In this document: piece by piece, positions 6,225 to 8,144 of the stretch
Layout: each line of letters starts with the position of its first letter
Position numbering within the stretch: the first letter of the stretch is position 1
Origin: Deltaproteobacteria bacterium
GTDB taxonomy: Bacteria > Desulfobacterota > Desulfobacteria > Desulfobacterales > JAFDCJ01
Reading direction: 5' to 3'
Length of the DNA: 8,144 nucleotides
NCBI GenBank assembly: GCA_024277475.1
Contig: JAJRVC010000567.1
Span: 1-8,144, forward strand
Position numbers and translations under genes: made by a program
The notes under the pieces: generated by a model
Told to the model about the DNA's origin: nothing
The model's input: the letters and a program-made list of their open reading frames with translations, nothing else
The model's database searches: none

Positions 6225-7375
6225 TGCTCCTTTTTAATGATAGCCGGTTCAGAGACCAGTTCACCTGTTTTGAATCTCTCTGCGTTGAAAGGACGAATTT
6301 CAGGAGGTACTTTACCACTGAGGATATATTCGGACAGTGCCTTTCCCCCCCCCGGGCCACCCATGAATCCGTATCCTCCCCATGCCACGGACAAAATGAA
6401 CCCTTCGATTTCCGGCACGGGACCAATTATAGGCGCATGATCGGGTGTCTGACTGATCAAACCCGTCCACTGCCGCATCATGCGTACACCGGCTATACGT
6501 GGAAACAGCCGAACATACTTACTGGCGATGGCATAGGTCGTCGCCAACGAGTTTTTCATACTGGTGGAGGGCAGGAAATTATCCCTTTCAGCACCACCGA
6601 TAAATTCACCCCGGGCCGACTGGTGCATATAACACGACAGCCCTGGCGCGGAAACCGCCTTCGGTAGAAACGGTTTTATGGGTTCGGTCACCATGATTTC
6701 AATACGGTGGACGTCGGTGGGCAATTCGAGCCTTACCATTTGAGAAATTCTTTGATCATGCGCTCCGGCTGCGTTGACGACCGTTCGGGTTTCAACCTCT
6801 CCGCGCGATGTTTTTACGGCTTGAACGCTATCCGATTTGATCAAGATATCCGTGACCTCAGTAAACGGAAAAATGTCTACGTCCAATCGGCGTGCCGCCC
6901 GGGCATAGCCCCAGATGGCCGCATCGTGTCTGGCAAACCCGCCATTGGTTTGCAGAAGGCCGCCGGCAACCATGTCAGGATTAATCGCCGGAATCAGCCT
7001 TGTCACGTCCTCAGCATCCAAAATAGATGTCGCCAGGCCAAATTCCCGCTGTGTTTTCTTGTTTCGCCGACAGCCCTCAAATTCTTCAGGATTTGTAGCT
7101 AGTACCAAATACCCGTGACGGGTAAACATGACATTAAAATCCAGTTCAGCTGCCAGATTCTCCCATAATTGAAGACTTTTATCCCAGAGCCTAATCCATT
7201 CCCTGGATCCAAAAGCCGATCGAATCATCTCACCGTTGCGGCCGCTGGCGCCACTGCCCAGATAGCTTTTCTCAAAAACAGCTACCTGCAGCGAGCCGTC
7301 CCGGGCAAGATAGTAGGCGAGTGACAGGCCTTGGATCCCACCGCCGATAATAACAACATCATAATGTTTACGCAT
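6221..7375 (-). CDS. DAO-family FAD-dependent oxidoreductase, catalytic subunit (SoxB / HcnC / proline dehydrogenase beta-like)
   Basis: This is the likely substrate-oxidising flavoprotein, acting on a C-N bond of an amino acid or N-alkyl amine. The 384 residues open with DVVIIGGGIQGLSLAYYLA, a dinucleotide-binding fold (GGGIQG at 11-16, acidic E35), followed by GSGASGRNGEMIR (40-52), a signature of sarcosine oxidase beta-like proteins. FARHDAAIWGYARAA (147-161) resembles the segment carrying the FMN-linked histidine in heterotetrameric sarcosine oxidase beta; H150 could match it, but covalent flavin is not shown here. The C-terminal GGYGFMGGPGGGKALSEYI is the second flavin-contact region. 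The frame is open upstream to 7486, but GAGGTG (7379-7384) before ATG 7375 and the fold starting at residue 5 fix this start. It follows the BFD gene by 7 bp and overlaps the next gene. A G9 run (coding strand; 6345-6353) lies in the glycine-rich C-terminal motif. Confidence 0.9.
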   Translation of the reverse strand: MRKHYDVVIIGGGIQGLSLAYYLARDGSLQVAVFEKSYLGSGASGRNGEMIRSAFGSREWIRLWDKSLQLWENLAAELDFNVMFTRHGYLVLATNPEEFEGCRRNKKTQREFGLATSILDAEDVTRLIPAINPDMVAGGLLQTNGGFARHDAAIWGYARAARRLDVDIFPFTEVTDILIKSDSVQAVKTSRGEVETRTVVNAAGAHDQRISQMVRLELPTDVHRIEIMVTEPIKPFLPKAVSAPGLSCYMHQSARGEFIGGAERDNFLPSTSMKNSLATTYAIASKYVRLFPRIAGVRMMRQWTGLISQTPDHAPIIGPVPEIEGFILSVAWGGYGFMGGPGGGKALSEYILSGKVPPEIRPFNAERFKTGELVSEPAIIKKEQ

Positions 7376-7378
7376 CTT

Positions 7379-7384
7379 CACCTC
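7379..7384 (-). promoter_or_regulatory. ribosome binding site deciding the DAO-subunit start
   Basis: On the minus strand GAGGTG overlaps the stop codon of the BFD gene and lies just before ATG 7375, with the GAGG core 5 nt away. It supports the shorter start over the upstream ATG at 7486, which would bury the N-terminus inside the BFD gene. Confidence 0.75.
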
Positions 7385-7649
7385 ATTCGTCTTCGACCGC
7401 AAGCCAGCCCAGAGGTATGGGTTCCACCGGGGGACGTATGGTGGGTACCCTGAGATCTTCGATGGATTGGCCGGTTTTTTGAGCAAAAATTTTTAAAACA
7501 TTCAGAGCACACATTTTCCCCTGACAGGTTCCCATAAATGCTCCGGTATACCGTTTCAGCATTTCCATGTGGTCATACCCTTCTTCAATTGCCCGAATAA
7601 GATCCGACTCGGTTAAATCCTGGCAATAACACACAATCCTTTTTGCCAT
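7383..7649 (-). CDS. BFD-like (2Fe-2S)-binding protein, small dehydrogenase subunit
   Basis: This 88-residue protein is a stand-alone BFD-like [2Fe-2S] domain (Fer2_BFD). The cysteine pattern is C7-x-C9 in IVCYCQDLTE and C42-x4-C47 in GTCQGKMC, matching bacterioferritin-associated ferredoxin and the cluster domain at the C-terminus of HcnB, NoxA/OoxA and sarcosine/proline dehydrogenase alpha subunits. In this operon the domain is a separate gene at the 5' end, as in four-subunit proline dehydrogenases and the small subunit of cis-4-hydroxy-D-proline dehydrogenase. It should pass electrons between the two flavoproteins. The start is well supported: GGAAGG sits 7 nt upstream of ATG 7649. The last ~20 residues are proline-rich and beyond the core domain. 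It is the first gene of the minus-strand operon. Confidence 0.9.
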   Translation of the reverse strand: MAKRIVCYCQDLTESDLIRAIEEGYDHMEMLKRYTGAFMGTCQGKMCALNVLKIFAQKTGQSIEDLRVPTIRPPVEPIPLGWLAVEDE

Positions 7650-8048
7650 TGACCGACCTTCCTTTCCTCAGTTTTTTACAGCTGTGTTTGCAGAACTTTA
7701 ACTTTCTTCATTATCAAGCAGTTATGGAGATACGCAGTGCCAATGTTTTCCTGCATAATCATGTTTAACTCAGCTTCGAATCATTGTCAAATCATCTTAT
7801 TTTTATGAAACGGTACGTTAAAAAATACTTCAAATAGTTTTTTTACTTATCGCAGAGTTCAAAAAAAGGCCTAACCATAATAGCAATTACAGGGCACGAC
7901 TCTTTTCATAGAAAATTAGGAAATAATTGACTTTCATCCACTCCTCGGTTAATGATTGCAAAACTATTTGCTGCTGTTTAGCCATTTTTAACAGCCCGAC
8001 TCTAATTTCAGAACTCCTGACCTCAGGCAAATAACTTACTGAATTTAC
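7650..8048. other. AT-rich intergenic region between divergent genes
   Basis: Nearly 400 bases lie between the BFD gene (leftward) and the promoter of the rightward gene at 8107. I see no convincing coding sequence. The 68-codon minus-strand frame at 7887-8093 starts with TTG, has no Shine-Dalgarno and resembles nothing I know. T- and A-runs (for example 7838-7845 and 7861-7867) are present but without stable stems. If the rightward gene belongs to an insertion sequence, its left terminal repeat should lie here, but the right end is outside the window and cannot be compared. Confidence 0.45.
7762..7790 (-). promoter_or_regulatory. candidate sigma-70 promoter for the dehydrogenase operon
   Basis: On the minus strand TTGACA (7790-7785) is followed after 17 nt by TAAACA (7767-7762). 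The -35 is perfect and the -10 matches at three of six positions. It lies about 115 bp upstream of the BFD start, almost the same distance and quality as the candidate for the importer operon, which makes a chance match somewhat less likely. Confidence 0.35.
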
Positions 8049-8077
8049 TTGACAGGGGTGTAAATATAGCGTAAATT
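8049..8077 (+). promoter_or_regulatory. good sigma-70 promoter for the rightward gene
   Basis: TTGACA (8049-8054), a 17-nt spacer and TAAATT (8072-8077) form a well-spaced promoter. The implied start is around 8084, giving a leader of only about 20 nt with an AAGGAGG site in it. Of the three candidates in this window this is the best supported, because a Shine-Dalgarno and start codon follow directly. Confidence 0.6.
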
Positions 8078-8106
8078 GGAGTGCAACAGTCAAGGAGGTA
8101 TTTGTT

Positions 8107-8144
8107 GTGCTACAAACCTATATTCCATTCCTCCCAAAGGGAGC
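8107..8144 (+). CDS. N-terminal start of a rightward gene, possibly transposase-like (partial)
   Basis: AAGGAGG (8092-8098) lies 8 nt before GTG 8107, and the frame stays open to the window end, reading (M)LQTYIPFLPKG. A promoter sits just upstream, so this is very probably a real gene. The opening resembles, from memory only, the N-terminus (YIPFLPxGA) of a group of transposase-like proteins in deltaproteobacteria. Twelve codons cannot prove this. No terminal inverted repeat can be confirmed. Confidence 0.5.
   Translation, partial: MLQTYIPFLPKG

Noticed and set aside
7376..7486. 37-residue N-terminal extension of the DAO subunit
   Set aside because: It lies in another frame inside the BFD gene, whereas the flavin-binding fold begins right after ATG 7375, which has its own Shine-Dalgarno.
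7724..7744. Possible sigma-54 promoter on the minus strand (TTGGCAC)
   Set aside because: The -24 element is good, but the -12 position reads ATCTC and lacks the required GC.
7887..8093. 68-codon minus-strand open frame
   Set aside because: It starts at TTG without a Shine-Dalgarno, overlaps the good rightward promoter and has no recognisable domain.
1..8144. CRISPR array, tRNA or rRNA gene
   Set aside because: No regularly spaced repeats, cloverleaf or ribosomal RNA sequence could be seen.

Overview
The window looks like an accessory catabolic locus of a Gram-negative bacterium with moderate GC content and AT-rich intergenic DNA. The binding protein has a cleavable signal peptide and no lipobox, so a periplasm is expected. 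A PotABCD-type ABC importer beside an MttB-superfamily methyltransferase fragment and a multi-subunit FAD/[2Fe-2S] dehydrogenase is a combination I associate with Desulfobacterota and related methylamine- or betaine-using anaerobes. That placement is an inference from gene content, not proven by the sequence.

Layout. Positions 1-51 are probably the last 16 codons of a gene entering from the left. Positions 52-275 are an AT-rich leader with a candidate promoter. Positions 276-4369 (+) are a four-gene importer operon: ATPase, periplasmic binding protein, permease 1, permease 2. A strong hairpin follows the binding-protein gene, and the two permease genes overlap by 4 nt. Positions 4385-7649 (-) are a convergent operon. 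In transcription order it holds a BFD-like [2Fe-2S] protein, a DAO-type flavoprotein (sarcosine oxidase beta / HcnC / proline dehydrogenase beta type), a fused four-cysteine ferredoxin plus FAD protein (HcnA+HcnB / PDH type), and the first ~79 codons of an MttB-family gene. That last gene stops 15 bp from the importer's stop codon. Positions 7650-8106 are mainly non-coding, with a promoter-like site for each direction. A new gene begins at 8107 (+) and leaves the window; it may be a transposase-type protein, but only 12 codons are visible.

How the parts may work together (inference). The importer brings a small cationic or zwitterionic compound, such as a polyamine-, betaine-, opine- or N-methyl-amino-acid-like molecule, into the cell. 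The DAO subunit oxidises its C-N bond, and electrons pass through the [2Fe-2S] centres and the second FAD subunit to an unknown acceptor. The MttB piece hints at an ancestral link to corrinoid methyl transfer, but here it is truncated. The substrate cannot be read from the sequence. The most unusual points are the broken mttB at the operon junction, the fused/split domain layout of the dehydrogenase, and several long homopolymer tracts inside coding regions.
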